A DNA stretch of 64,000 nucleotides from Chloroflexota bacterium (lineage in GTDB: Bacteria; Chloroflexota; Anaerolineae; Anaerolineales; Villigracilaceae). Under the pieces are notes generated by a model, which was not told the DNA's origin, ran no database searches, and saw nothing but the letters and a program-made list of their open reading frames with translations. The position numbers and the translations under genes were made by a program. Location of the stretch: the NCBI GenBank assembly GCA_021414245.1, contig JAIOOU010000016.1, positions 1-64,000 on the forward strand, written 5' to 3'. Below are positions 1-8,136 of the stretch, in pieces; the stretch's first letter is position 1, and each line of letters opens with the position of its first letter.

Positions 1-252
1 GAGTCCAGGCTAGTATTCGGTCTTCGAGACCGTGCAACTGTTCGGACTCACCTGACGAACGGACACGGCGATCTTGCTGCACGACGGTCTGCTACGACCT
101 ACCCGACATCGATCTGCCGTGTCCCTTTTTATGATACTACCCGACACTGGGGATTCTGGCGCGATTCCAAGCCTTTTTCTACACCTCAGCATCTTTCCAG
201 TCGGACGGCGTCCCGCCGCCCGCCCCAGCGCGGGTAACGCAAACCGTTGGGC
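1..252 (+). repeat. attC site 0 (left boundary not seen)
   Basis: The closing box GTTGGGC is at 246-252, preceded by the family hallmark ACGCAAACC. The left end is either outside the window or too diverged to place. A 43-base block at 96-138 is identical to 5858-5900 inside attC site 6. A GC-rich inverted repeat sits near 202-220. This site would end a cassette whose gene lies to the left. No gene is supported in 1-329. Confidence 0.7.
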
Positions 253-329
253 GGCTGACGCAGGGTAATATAGATGAATAAAAACCGTTTTAGCAATTGT
301 ATGTTTTCTTTTTACAAAGGATCATAAAA

Positions 330-863
330 ATGAAATATGTTGTCTTGTTACGCGGTATAAATGTTGGAAATTTAGTAAAAATACCAATGAAAAAATTAAA
401 GACTTTGCTTGAAGAAATAGGGTCGAAAAATGTTGTCACATATCTTAATTCGGGGAATGCCATATTTGAATCATCACTGCCCGCTGCTAAATTGACTGAT
501 CTAATAGGAAAAACGCTGGAAAAAGAATTTGGTCAGAAGATACCAATCCTAATTAAGACTTCGATGGACATGGTTAACATTGCAAAGTCCATCCCAGATC
601 ATTGGAAAAATGATGAAACACAGCAGACTTATATTGCGTATTTATTTAGTGACATAGCTAATCCTGAATTGATAAATGAGTTGCCTATAAAAAAGCAATA
701 TATGGAAATTAAATATGCGTATGATGCAGTAATTTGGAATATTAAAAAAGAAAATTACAATAAAAGCCAAATAACCAAAATAGCAGGTCATAGCTCTTAC
801 AGTAAAATGACTACCCGTAATGCTAATACTGCAAGGAAATTAGCTGAGATGTGTAATGATTAA
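330..863 (+). CDS. DUF1697 domain protein (cassette 1)
   Basis: A 177-residue cytosolic protein that opens with the DUF1697 signature: LLRGINVGN near residue 5 and the YLNSGNAIFES block near residue 38. The length is normal for this family, whose biochemical function is unknown. ATG 330 is chosen because AAAGGA lies about 8 bases upstream; an in-frame ATG at 297 lacks a ribosome site. The gene is visibly AT-rich, with many AAA and ATA codons, unlike the GC-richer chromosome beyond 9 kb. This fits foreign cassette cargo. It is the only gene in its cassette and is followed by attC site 1. Family assignment is confident; function is not known. Confidence 0.85.
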   Translation: MKYVVLLRGINVGNLVKIPMKKLKTLLEEIGSKNVVTYLNSGNAIFESSLPAAKLTDLIGKTLEKEFGQKIPILIKTSMDMVNIAKSIPDHWKNDETQQTYIAYLFSDIANPELINELPIKKQYMEIKYAYDAVIWNIKKENYNKSQITKIAGHSSYSKMTTRNANTARKLAEMCND

Positions 864-902
864 TTATATAAGCAGCAATAAGAAATCCATCGGCAAAACA
901 CC

Positions 903-1032
903 GCCCAACAAAGCATGCACTGGACGATGGGGATTCTGGCGAAATCTCAAGCAGTTTTCTACGCCTCAGCCTTTTTCTGCTCGGACGGCTCACCGCCGTC
1001 CGCCCCAGCGCCAGTAACGCAAACCGTTGGAT
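903..1032 (+). repeat. attC site 1
   Basis: Opens with GCCCAAC at 903-909 and closes with GTTGGAT at 1026-1032, about 130 bases. An internal perfect stem GGACGGC/GCCGTCC lies near 994-1012. The opening arm (reverse complement GTTGGGCGGT) matches the boundary at 246 (GTTGGGCGGC) in nine bases, but it matches its own closing box (GTTGGATGGC) less well. Integron theory predicts exactly this. Confidence 0.82.
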
Positions 1033-1047
1033 GGCTTTGGAAAAATT

Positions 1048-1716
1048 ATGTTGAAAATAAAAAAACACATCTCTTCATTTTTCTTACTCTGGCTTACTGT
1101 TGTCACAATTAGCATTGGCGTTGCCATTTTGTTAGCTTCTCTGTTGGGAGAATTCCTATACAATCGTAATGGCATGTCATATTCTGCGAGCAATGATGGG
1201 TTTCTTGGAGACATACTATCACTAATAATCTTAATCGGTTTGTTTATGGGCTTGGGGCAATGGATTGTAATAAGCACAAAAATAAAAAAAGCATATAACT
1301 GGATTTTAGCCACATTGGTTGGTTTCTCCGTTGGAAGCTTTTTTTCCTTTATTATTTTTTCTATTGTGGGCGAGATGTTGCCAATTCCGAACAAGCACTA
1401 TATTATTATCGAGTTGATCCAGATGATGGGCTCACTTATGGGAGCTGGTATGTTCACAGGCGCATGTCAATGGGTCTCCTTAAAAAGAAAACTAGCACAC
1501 TCACTTAAATGGTCGCTTGTAAGTGGGCTAAGTTTCGTGATCGGTATTTTGCCAATGTTCTTCGTTCAGGGTTATACAGTCAACTATCCAATTGTTAGGG
1601 TAATTTCCATTATTGTTTCTGTTGGATTGGTTGCAATAATAAGCGGATATTTTGCGGAACCGTTGATAATCCACCCAAAGATTGAAACCTTTACTCAACA
1701 AGAAACCGCCATCTAA
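1048..1716 (+). CDS. Six-helix integral membrane protein with internal repeat (cassette 2)
   Basis: A 222-residue protein of unknown function with about six hydrophobic helices. Two halves carry the same pattern: a helix ending GLGQW near residue 75 and one ending GACQW near residue 140, each followed by a short basic stretch and a further helix. This suggests an internal duplication. No catalytic motif is visible. ATG 1048 gives a basic start (MLKIKKH); an in-frame ATG at 1027 lies inside the attC closing box and is rejected. The stop codon TAA at 1714-1716 is formed by the opening box of attC site 2, so gene and recombination site overlap. The gene is AT-rich. Confidence 0.75.
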   Translation: MLKIKKHISSFFLLWLTVVTISIGVAILLASLLGEFLYNRNGMSYSASNDGFLGDILSLIILIGLFMGLGQWIVISTKIKKAYNWILATLVGFSVGSFFSFIIFSIVGEMLPIPNKHYIIIELIQMMGSLMGAGMFTGACQWVSLKRKLAHSLKWSLVSGLSFVIGILPMFFVQGYTVNYPIVRVISIIVSVGLVAIISGYFAEPLIIHPKIETFTQQETAI

Positions 1717-1920
1717 CAAAGCGTGCACCCCGTGCTCGCTACGCTCGCCGGGGCGAGCTGCTGGACGCTGGGAACTGCCGCTTCGCGGTGTGCGGCTTTT
1801 TTGAGCATTTCGCGAAGCGTGGCTTCGGGTTTTTCCTGCTCCCCGGCAGAGTCCACGCCCGCCCACACGCAGGTATCCCTCTCGGCTTCGCCTCGGGGAC
1901 AAAGACGCAAACCGTTGGGC
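1711..1920 (+). repeat. attC site 2
   Basis: Opens with ATCTAAC (1711-1717) and closes with GTTGGGC (1914-1920), about 210 bases. The opening arm GCCATCTAAC is the reverse complement of GTTAGATGGC. This fits the cassette's start boundary GTTGGATGGC in nine of ten bases, including the ATGGC that is unique to that boundary. The site's own closing end reads GTTGGGCGGC. This is the clearest diagnostic pair in the array. The first half is almost identical to attC site 7. Confidence 0.85.
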
Positions 1921-1955
1921 GGCTTCGCCAATAAGAGTTAGGTCTATTGAATACG

Positions 1956-2459
1956 ATGAAAAAGCCAAACAGTACTGCCAGATTAATTATCATTTGTGGT
2001 CTACCTGGCTCAGGAAAGACAACTTTAGCAAAGTGCCTAGAGGAAAGCCTGCACGCTGTTCGCCTATCTCCAGATGAATGGATGGATGTCCTCTCCATTA
2101 ATCTTTATGACGAAGAAGCCCGAGCAAGGATTGAATCGTTGCAATGGAAACTGGGTCAACAACTACTCAAACTCGGTCTTGTAGTCATCATCGAATGGGG
2201 AACATGGGGAAAATCTGAGCGTGACGCATTGCGTGAAGGCGCTCGTAATCTAGGCGCCGCTGTGGAATTGCATTACCTGTCCGCCCCTCCTGAAATTCTT
2301 TTTGAGCGCATTCAACGCAGAGGCATGGAAAATCCGCCAATAAAACGTGAAGATGTTTTCCGATGGGCAGAGATAATTCAAGTTCCAACTGAAGAAGAGA
2401 TGAAATTATTTGACCCTGCAAGTAAATGCACGCAAAACCAAGAAACACTTTATGCATAA
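1956..2459 (+). CDS. P-loop NTPase / AAA_33-type kinase (cassette 3)
   Basis: A 167-residue single-domain protein. Walker A GLPGSGKTT lies near residues 15-23, and a zeta-toxin/polynucleotide-kinase-like SPDEW follows near residue 42. A later basic ERIQRRGMENPP stretch resembles a lid. This arrangement is typical of small AAA_33 kinases, which phosphorylate small molecules, tRNA or antibiotics; the substrate cannot be read from sequence. ATG 1956 is preferred over an upstream in-frame TTG at 1947. Resistance or toxin roles are possible for such kinases but are not supported by any specific motif here. Confidence 0.8.
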   Translation: MKKPNSTARLIIICGLPGSGKTTLAKCLEESLHAVRLSPDEWMDVLSINLYDEEARARIESLQWKLGQQLLKLGLVVIIEWGTWGKSERDALREGARNLGAAVELHYLSAPPEILFERIQRRGMENPPIKREDVFRWAEIIQVPTEEEMKLFDPASKCTQNQETLYA

Positions 2460-2466
2460 AAACGCA

Positions 2467-2666
2467 GTCCAACAAAGCGTGCACCCCGTGCTCGCTACGC
2501 TCACCGGGGCGAGCACGGGGTGCACGCTGGGGAGTCTGCGCGATTTACAAGCATTTCGCGCAGCGTGGCCTAAGGTTTTTCCTGCTCCCAAGCATTGTCC
2601 ACGCCCGTCCACGCGCAGGTATCCCTCTCGGCTTCGCCTCGGGGACAATGACGCAAACGGTTGGGC
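2467..2666 (+). repeat. attC site 3 with perfect internal 16-bp stem
   Basis: Opens with GTCCAAC (2467-2473) and closes with GTTGGGC (2660-2666). Bases 2479-2494 (GTGCACCCCGTGCTCG) and 2510-2525 form a perfect 16-base inverted repeat, enough for a strong hairpin on either strand. The opening arm matches its cassette's start boundary in 8 of 10 bases. The second half carries the shared CTGCTCCCAAGCA and GTCCACGCCC blocks seen in sites 4-7. Confidence 0.82.
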
Positions 2667-2699
2667 CTTGTCTTATGAAAAAGGAAGACTCTGAATTCC

Positions 2700-3530
2700 A
2701 TGACTAAAATCTATAATTTCGTCAAGAACAACCAGGTGATCACCTTTTTTTGCCTTTCCGCTTTCCTTGGCTATGCACCATGGATCTTCACCGGAAAGCC
2801 AAACTGGTTTATCTGTGGAATGCTGATTTCCGGCTTCATCCTGACCTCGATCTTCGATGGAAAGAAAGGCATCCTCGATCAACTGAAAAATGCAGTTCGT
2901 GTGAGGAGTAATTATAAGAACTACCTGGCCGTGATATTGATCCTGGTGATAAGTAACCTAGCCACGTTGCTTGCGGCGTTCCTCCTTTTTGGGGATAAAC
3001 CTTCCCTGTACATGTTCAAGTACGAACCACTTGGTATCTTCATCTTAATATTTTTCGTACTGTTTGGCGGTCCGGTTTTTGAGGAGCTGTTCGGATTGCG
3101 TGGTTTTGCCCTGCCAAAACTGCTCGAAAAGTACAGCCCGCTTAATAGTTCGATCATTGTAGGATTCTTCTTCGGAGCCTGGCACCTGATTGCATTCTTC
3201 AACCCCGGATCCTCGCAGTATGCCATTGGATTAATATATTACCCTCTTTTCATTGTTCTGGAAATCGCCAGTTCGATTATCATGACTTGGATCTACTTAA
3301 AAAGCGATCGGAACCTGTTCCTGGGAGGTATTTTTTTTCACCTGACCATGAACATGTGCGATGTGCTCTTCCAGACCGATTTTAGATTGAGCAATATGAA
3401 CGCCATTCCGGAGATAAATAGACATTATTTTATTATCTATTCTATTATCATCATCGCCGTGTCTGTGTTCATTGCGGTGAAAAACAAAATGTTCAAGCTG
3501 ACGGATAAAAAAACAATAACGGAAGGATGA
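2700..3530 (+). CDS. CPBP family intramembrane protease-like protein (cassette 4)
   Basis: A 276-residue protein with about eight membrane segments. The CPBP (Abi/Rce1) region includes FEELFGLRGFALP near residue 127, FFGAWHLIAFF near 160 and FHLTMNM near 213. Together these supply the paired Glu, the first His and the HxxxN motif of the family. The first motif is unusual: the Arg comes five residues after EE (EExxxxR) rather than the usual four (EExxxR), so activity is uncertain. Family members process prenylated or bacteriocin-like proteins, or act as immunity factors. The protein runs almost to the next attC. Confidence 0.82.
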   Translation: MTKIYNFVKNNQVITFFCLSAFLGYAPWIFTGKPNWFICGMLISGFILTSIFDGKKGILDQLKNAVRVRSNYKNYLAVILILVISNLATLLAAFLLFGDKPSLYMFKYEPLGIFILIFFVLFGGPVFEELFGLRGFALPKLLEKYSPLNSSIIVGFFFGAWHLIAFFNPGSSQYAIGLIYYPLFIVLEIASSIIMTWIYLKSDRNLFLGGIFFHLTMNMCDVLFQTDFRLSNMNAIPEINRHYFIIYSIIIIAVSVFIAVKNKMFKLTDKKTITEG

Positions 3531-3556
3531 TGGCGAGTCTTGCGCAACAAAAAAAC

Positions 3557-3715
3557 GCCCAACACAGCGTGCGCTTGACTGGTGGGAGTCTGCACCATTT
3601 TCAAAGGAGTTTTCCCGCTTTGAGTTTATACTGTTCCCAGGCAGAGTCCACGCCAGGCCACACGCAGGTAGCCTTTTCGGCTTCGCTGCGGGGACATTGA
3701 CGCAAACCGTTGAGC
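3557..3715 (+). repeat. attC site 4
   Basis: Opens with GCCCAAC (3557-3563) and closes with GTTGAGC (3709-3715), about 159 bases. The opening arm reverse complement GTTGGGCGTT matches the cassette start boundary GTTGGGCCTT in nine of ten bases. It also matches its own closing box well, so this site does not discriminate. It carries the family block TTCCCAGGCAGAGTCCACGCC. Confidence 0.8.
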
Positions 3716-3763
3716 GTTTAGTCATAGGAATTCATACTGAAATATATTCGATGGAGAAAAGTA

Positions 3764-4747
3764 ATGGAATACATTCGATTAGGCTCGACAGGTATGAAGG
3801 TATCGCGCATCTGTCTTGGCTGTATGGGTTTCGGTGATTCAACACGCTGGATTCATAAATGGGTTCTGAACGAAGAAAATAGCCGTCCAATTATCAAAAA
3901 GGCTCTTGAATTGGGAATCAACTTCTTCGACACAGCCAATGTCTATTCGATAGGAGCAAGTGAAGAGATTCTCGGACGTGCATTGAAAGATTTTGCTAGA
4001 CGCGATGAAGTGGTTATTGCCACCAAATTGCATGGCAAAATGCGTGAAGAGCCAAATGGCGGCGGACTTTCCCGTAAAGCCATCCTATACGAGATTGACG
4101 CCAGCCTGAAACGGCTGGGAACAGACTATGTGGATTTGTACCAAATCCATCGCTGGGATTATGAAACACCCATCGAAGAAACGATGGAAGCATTAAACGA
4201 TATAGTTCGTGCAGGCAAAGCGCGTTATATTGGTGCATCTGCCATGTGGGCGTGGCAGTTTCAAAAAGCATTATATGTTTCCGAAAAGCACGGTTGGACT
4301 CGTTTCATTTCAATGCAAAATCATCTGAATCTCATTTATCGTGAAGAAGAGCGTGAGATGTTGCCACTTTGTCGTGAAGAAAAAATTGGAGTAATTCCAT
4401 ACAGCCCACTTGCGTCAGGAAGATTGACACGTGATTGGTCTTCAGAAACCACACTTCGTTCCGAGACAGATCAGATTGCAAAAGGCAAATATGGTTCAAC
4501 TTATGAAACAGACCAGCATGTTGTAGCACGGGTTGCAGAACTCGCCGAGAAACACGAAGTTCCGCGCGCTCATATTTCCATTGCCTGGTTATTACAAAAA
4601 GAACCAGTGATAGCGCCAATTATCGGGGCGACGAAAATATCTCACCTGGAAGAATCAGTCAACGCATTGTCCGTTAAGTTGACCCAAGATGAAGTTGCAT
4701 ATCTCGAAGAACCATATGTGCCGCATCACATCATTGGTCATCAATAA
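3764..4747 (+). CDS. Aldo/keto reductase (cassette 5)
   Basis: A full-length 327-residue AKR-superfamily NAD(P)H-dependent oxidoreductase of the YajO/YghZ-like type. The TIM-barrel catalytic tetrad is visible: Asp and Tyr in FFDTANVYSIGASEE near residues 50-64, Lys in ATKLHG near 88 and His in QIHRWD near 128. The C-terminal cofactor region includes PIIGATK. Substrate unknown; such enzymes reduce aldehydes and ketones. ATG 3764 follows GAGAAAAG. It is a sole cassette gene with no promoter evident. Confidence 0.9.
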   Translation: MEYIRLGSTGMKVSRICLGCMGFGDSTRWIHKWVLNEENSRPIIKKALELGINFFDTANVYSIGASEEILGRALKDFARRDEVVIATKLHGKMREEPNGGGLSRKAILYEIDASLKRLGTDYVDLYQIHRWDYETPIEETMEALNDIVRAGKARYIGASAMWAWQFQKALYVSEKHGWTRFISMQNHLNLIYREEEREMLPLCREEKIGVIPYSPLASGRLTRDWSSETTLRSETDQIAKGKYGSTYETDQHVVARVAELAEKHEVPRAHISIAWLLQKEPVIAPIIGATKISHLEESVNALSVKLTQDEVAYLEEPYVPHHIIGHQ

Positions 4748-4770
4748 AAAAATACGTCTATCAAAAACAC

Positions 4771-4923
4771 GCCCAACGCCCCGTGCTCGTTGCACTCGCC
4801 CAATCTGCGGCAAGCAGTTTTCCGGCTTCGAGTTTATACTGTTCCCAGGCAGAGTCCACGCCCGCCCACACGCGGGTATCCCTCTCGGCTTCGCCTCGGG
4901 GACAATGACGCAAACCGTTGGCA
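4771..4923 (+). repeat. attC site 5
   Basis: Opens with GCCCAAC (4771-4777) and closes with GTTGGCA (4917-4923), about 153 bases. The opening arm GTTGGGCGT (reverse complement) fits its start boundary GTTGAGCGT in 8 of 9 bases and fits its own closing box poorly. The closing box departs from the GTTRRRY consensus in its last two bases. Confidence 0.8.
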
Positions 4924-4947
4924 CGCCCCCTGCAAAAAGAGATACTT

Positions 4948-5832
4948 ATGAAATCAAAAGATTTGAAAAAAAACCTGCCCGCCAAGAAAGCATCGCTTGG
5001 CCGTGTACTTAAGAAAAACAAGAAAATCAAAGAGACTGTCAAGGGGGCTGCCAGTGAACTCGCATCGGTAAATGAAGTTCTAAGGCAGGAAAAAGCCCCC
5101 GTTCAGGTTCTTAAACAGGCACTCGCTCAGAATGAAAATGTTGAAAATAAGGTTGCGAAAGCCGCAGATGATTTGAAGCTGGTTAATGCCGAACTCGCCA
5201 AAGAATTGACTGACCGAATAGTCATCGAAACTGAACTCGCTGATACGAAGACCGACCTGGCAGAAGCACGCGACGACTTATCAAAAGCCCAAGTAGAAAA
5301 GGAAGAAGCACAACAAATTGCACTTCAGGATGCACACACGGGTCTTCCAAATCGTGTTTCATTTGAACAGGGGATCGAACATGGGTTAATCCAGGCAAAA
5401 CGTCACAACTGGGGACTCGCTGTTTTATTTATTGACATTGACAACTTCAAGAGTATTAACGACTCTTATGGTCATGATATAGGAGACCAGGTACTGCTGA
5501 TGGTGGCAAGGCATTTACAGTCTTCTGTACGCGCTGACGACATGGTCAGTCGCTGGGGAGGTGACGAATTTGCGTGTCTGTTGTTTGAAGTCAAGCAAGA
5601 AGCCGATGTGACTCGCCTTGCGCAGATAATGGTAAATCGAATTTCCGAAGCCTGCGATTTTAATGGGACTGTTTTATCTATAAGAGCCAGTATCGGTATT
5701 GCCATATATCCAGCAGATGGAGAAACGGCTGATATTCTTTTCAAAAATGCAGATATGGCAATGTATAATGCCAAAGGAACAGAGAGGCGAGTTGTCCTAT
5801 ACCGAGAATCTGGTGAACCAAAAGCGGGCTAA
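4948..5832 (+). CDS. GGDEF diguanylate cyclase with N-terminal coiled coil (cassette 6)
   Basis: A 294-residue protein. Residues 1-125 are charged and heptad-like (Lys/Glu/Ala/Leu-rich), predicting a long coiled coil. Residues ~130-290 form a GGDEF domain with DAHTGLPNR, DIDNFKSIND and the active-site loop GGDEF at about 204-208. RADD, five residues before the loop, matches the RxxD inhibitory I-site. It should make cyclic di-GMP from two GTP in the cytoplasm, with product feedback. No membrane or ligand domain is present, so the coiled coil probably sets dimerisation or localisation. ATG 4948 is chosen; an upstream TTG lies inside the attC closing box. The stop codon is embedded in attC site 6. 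Confidence 0.88.
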   Translation: MKSKDLKKNLPAKKASLGRVLKKNKKIKETVKGAASELASVNEVLRQEKAPVQVLKQALAQNENVENKVAKAADDLKLVNAELAKELTDRIVIETELADTKTDLAEARDDLSKAQVEKEEAQQIALQDAHTGLPNRVSFEQGIEHGLIQAKRHNWGLAVLFIDIDNFKSINDSYGHDIGDQVLLMVARHLQSSVRADDMVSRWGGDEFACLLFEVKQEADVTRLAQIMVNRISEACDFNGTVLSIRASIGIAIYPADGETADILFKNADMAMYNAKGTERRVVLYRESGEPKAG

Positions 5833-6059
5833 CAAAGCGTGCATACGGTCTCTACTGGACCTACCCGACATCGATCTGCCGTGTCCCTTTTTATGATACT
5901 GGCTGACGTGTGGGAGTCTGCGCGATTTGCAAGCATTTCGCGAAGCGTGGCTTCGGGTTTTTTCTGCTCCCAGGCAGAGTCCACACCCGCCGCAGCCCAA
6001 AAGGCCGGTTCGCGATCCCACTCGCTCCGCCTCGGGGACGATGACGCGAACCATTACCC
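5827..6059 (+). repeat. attC site 6 (diverged closing box)
   Basis: Opens with GGCTAAC (5827-5833) and closes with a diverged ATTACCC (6053-6059) after GACGCGAACC. The opening arm matches its start boundary GTTGGCACGC in 8 of 10 bases. It contains the 43-base block (5858-5900) identical to 96-138, and a second half (GCAGCCCAAAAGGCCGGTTCGCG) shared with site 7. It is among the longest in the array, about 233 bases. Confidence 0.75.
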
Positions 6060-6182
6060 ACCTTACCCTACCTTTAAAGAGTTTATGTTCATTATCAAGA
6101 GAAAATAATACGAATCTCACTTCTGCACAATCTCCTTTAGTAGTACATTGCTTGTTTACAACACTCTTAAGGAGAATAACGC

Positions 6183-6941
6183 ATGCCCACTTCTAAACAA
6201 ATTCTGTCTGAAGAAAATGGAATTACAGAATCACAATGGCGGGGTATTTACATTATTGGTGGCGTCGCCACCATTATTGCACTAATCGGAATTGTGCTTG
6301 ATGTGGCCGTTGGCTCAATTACTGGCGGCAATTTGTTGGCTCTACCTCAAACTGCCGTTGATAGGTTCGCGCAATTTCAGGCAAATCCCCTGCTTGGTCT
6401 TTACAATCTCGACCTGTTGAATATCATCAATCAAATGATATTTATTCCCGCCTATTTTGCGCTTTTTGCCGCCCATCGCAAGACAAATGTCGCATACGCC
6501 TTACTTGCCTTGATTAGTTTCTTGGTGGGGACGACAATCTTTGTCACAACAAATACGGCCCTGCCCATGCTTGAACTAAGTCATAAATACGCCGCCGCAA
6601 CAACAGAGTCCCAAAAAACTTTACTTGCCGCCGCAGGTGAAGCTATGCTTGCAAGGGGCACACATGGCAGTTTAGGAGTATTTATAGGTTTTCTACTACC
6701 AAATATCGCAAGTCTTATCATGTCATTCACCATGTTAACCGGGAAGGTTTTTAGCAAGGTCAATTCATATCTGGGGATTGCCGGAAGCATCTTAATGCTA
6801 CTCTACATTGTTTTGGTGACTTTTGCCCCCAACATAAAAGATATGGCAACGGCCTTTGCTATGCCGGGCGGATTATTATCTATGGCTTGGATGGTCATGT
6901 TTACAATCAAACTCTTTCAACTATCAAGACAAGGAAATTAA
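6183..6941 (+). CDS. DUF4386-like integral membrane protein (cassette 7, gene 1)
   Basis: A 252-residue protein with about six to seven hydrophobic helices: near residues 22-45, 75-97, 105-125, 160-185, 195-215 and 225-245. The pattern of a short N-terminal cytosolic tail, a helix rich in Gly/Ile, and an NPLLGLYNLDLLN loop resembles DUF4386 proteins, whose function is unknown. A strong site AAGGAGAATAACGCATG fixes the start at 6183. About 120 bases of non-coding sequence precede it inside the cassette, room for its own promoter. It is followed after 2 bases by the next gene in the same cassette. Confidence 0.75.
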   Translation: MPTSKQILSEENGITESQWRGIYIIGGVATIIALIGIVLDVAVGSITGGNLLALPQTAVDRFAQFQANPLLGLYNLDLLNIINQMIFIPAYFALFAAHRKTNVAYALLALISFLVGTTIFVTTNTALPMLELSHKYAAATTESQKTLLAAAGEAMLARGTHGSLGVFIGFLLPNIASLIMSFTMLTGKVFSKVNSYLGIAGSILMLLYIVLVTFAPNIKDMATAFAMPGGLLSMAWMVMFTIKLFQLSRQGN

Positions 6942-6943
6942 CA

Positions 6944-7477
6944 ATGTCAGGGTTAGGTCATCTTGCCCCCGCGCTTGTGGCAAAATCTACTATGCCGGAG
7001 GTTCCGCTCTTGGCTTTTGTAGCAGCCAGCGAAACAAACGATATTCTTTATTTTTTGTTCTCATCTGTTGGTCTCGAACCAAAAGCAGTCACAACAGTTA
7101 TGGATTTCAATCAGGGAGTCAAATACCTAACGCCCGTTTCAGACCCCTGGTCGCACGGATTGTTCATGTCCATCATTTGGGCAATCGTAGCCGCCGCAAT
7201 TGCTTTCCTTTTTTATCGAAACCGCCGAATAAGCATCATAATCGGGCTGACGGTTTTTAGTCACTGGATTCTGGATTTTCTCATGCACTCCAATCTCTCG
7301 CTTTTCTTTAACGGTTCGCCCCAAATTGGATTAGGCCTTGAAAATTCCGGAATCGGTTTTTTGTTCATGACCATTTTTGATATTCTCATCCTTGCCGCAG
7401 GGATTGCAGTTTATTTCAGGGCAAGAAAACGAACAATGCGGAAAAACGAAATCTTTCCATCCCAAAAAACCATTTAG
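6944..7477 (+). CDS. YdjM/DUF457-like membrane metal-dependent hydrolase (cassette 7, gene 2)
   Basis: A 177-residue membrane protein with four helices. The motif SHWILDFLMH (HxxxDxxxH, near residues 106-115) and an upstream GLGHLAPALV start resemble the DUF457/YdjM group of putative membrane-bound metal hydrolases; the activity of the group is poorly proven. ATG 6944 begins two bases after the previous stop, so the two genes are probably co-translated. This makes cassette 7 one of the less common two-gene integron cassettes. An in-frame extension into the previous gene (from 6887) is rejected because it overlaps conserved coding sequence. Confidence 0.75.
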   Translation: MSGLGHLAPALVAKSTMPEVPLLAFVAASETNDILYFLFSSVGLEPKAVTTVMDFNQGVKYLTPVSDPWSHGLFMSIIWAIVAAAIAFLFYRNRRISIIIGLTVFSHWILDFLMHSNLSLFFNGSPQIGLGLENSGIGFLFMTIFDILILAAGIAVYFRARKRTMRKNEIFPSQKTI

Positions 7478-7488
7478 GCAATGGCGGT

Positions 7489-7717
7489 GGCTAACAAAGC
7501 GTGCACCCCGTGCTCGCTACGCTCGCCGGGGCGAGCTGCTGAACGCTGGGAACTGCCGCTTCGCGGTGTGCGGCTTTTTTGAGCATTTCGCGCAGCGCGG
7601 TTTCGAATTTTCTCTGCTCCCAGGCAGAGTCCACGCCCGCTCCAGCGCCGCAGCCCAAAAGGCCGGTTCGCGATTCCACTCGCTCTGTCTCGGGGACGAT
7701 GACGCGAACCGTTTGGC
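7489..7717 (+). repeat. attC site 7
   Basis: Opens with GGCTAAC (7489-7495) and closes with GTTTGGC (7711-7717), about 229 bases. The opening arm (reverse complement GTTAGCCACC) matches the unusual start boundary of its cassette, ATTACCCACC, in 8 of 10 bases. The shared CCACC appears nowhere else in the array's boundaries. Its first 120 bases nearly repeat site 2 and its second half resembles site 6, as if the site were a mosaic. Confidence 0.82.
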
Positions 7718-7769
7718 AGCGCGTTCCCCCAGGACAGCGAACAGGCGATGGACTATGGAGAACCACGAT

Positions 7770-8081
7770 ATGAGCAACCAGAGAATTAACCGAATAAGTA
7801 GTTATGTCATGCTTGGCTTGTCGTTGTTCGCGATGTTCCTGGTCAGCGGCGCGACTATTCTCACAATGCTTGGCAGGTTCAACCCGTCGCCCGACGGCGA
7901 TGAAGGCACGCCGGCGCACCTCTTTCAGCTCGCCATCGGACTGCTTCTGCCGGCGGGTCTGGTGTTCCTGGTCACGGCCGATTGGCGCCAGCCACTGAAG
8001 GTGGCGAAGCGCCTCGCGTTGCCAGCTGTCTGTCTCGTGTTGGCGTTCATGATCCTGTATTACATGGAGCAATTGCGGTAA
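7770..8081 (+). CDS. Small three-helix membrane protein (cassette 8)
   Basis: A 103-residue hydrophobic protein of unknown function. Helices lie near residues 10-32, 48-66 and 78-98, with a charged loop (NPSPDGDEGTPAH) between the first two. GGAG at 7757-7760 sits about 9 bases before ATG 7770; an in-frame ATG at 7755 is an alternative. Longer in-frame reading back through attC site 7 is rejected as it would translate the repeat. The gene is GC-rich, in contrast to cassettes 1 and 2. Confidence 0.6.
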   Translation: MSNQRINRISSYVMLGLSLFAMFLVSGATILTMLGRFNPSPDGDEGTPAHLFQLAIGLLLPAGLVFLVTADWRQPLKVAKRLALPAVCLVLAFMILYYMEQLR

Positions 8082-8136
8082 AGACACACCGAGGTATTTT
8101 AGGTAAACGCGTAGCGACAGATGTCGGGCATGGGGT

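Noticed and set aside
1723..1941. Open frames inside the repeats (similar peptides recur at 1723, 2410, 4689 and 7377)
   Set aside because: They are translations of the attC palindromes in different frames, have no ribosome sites and vary where the repeats vary.
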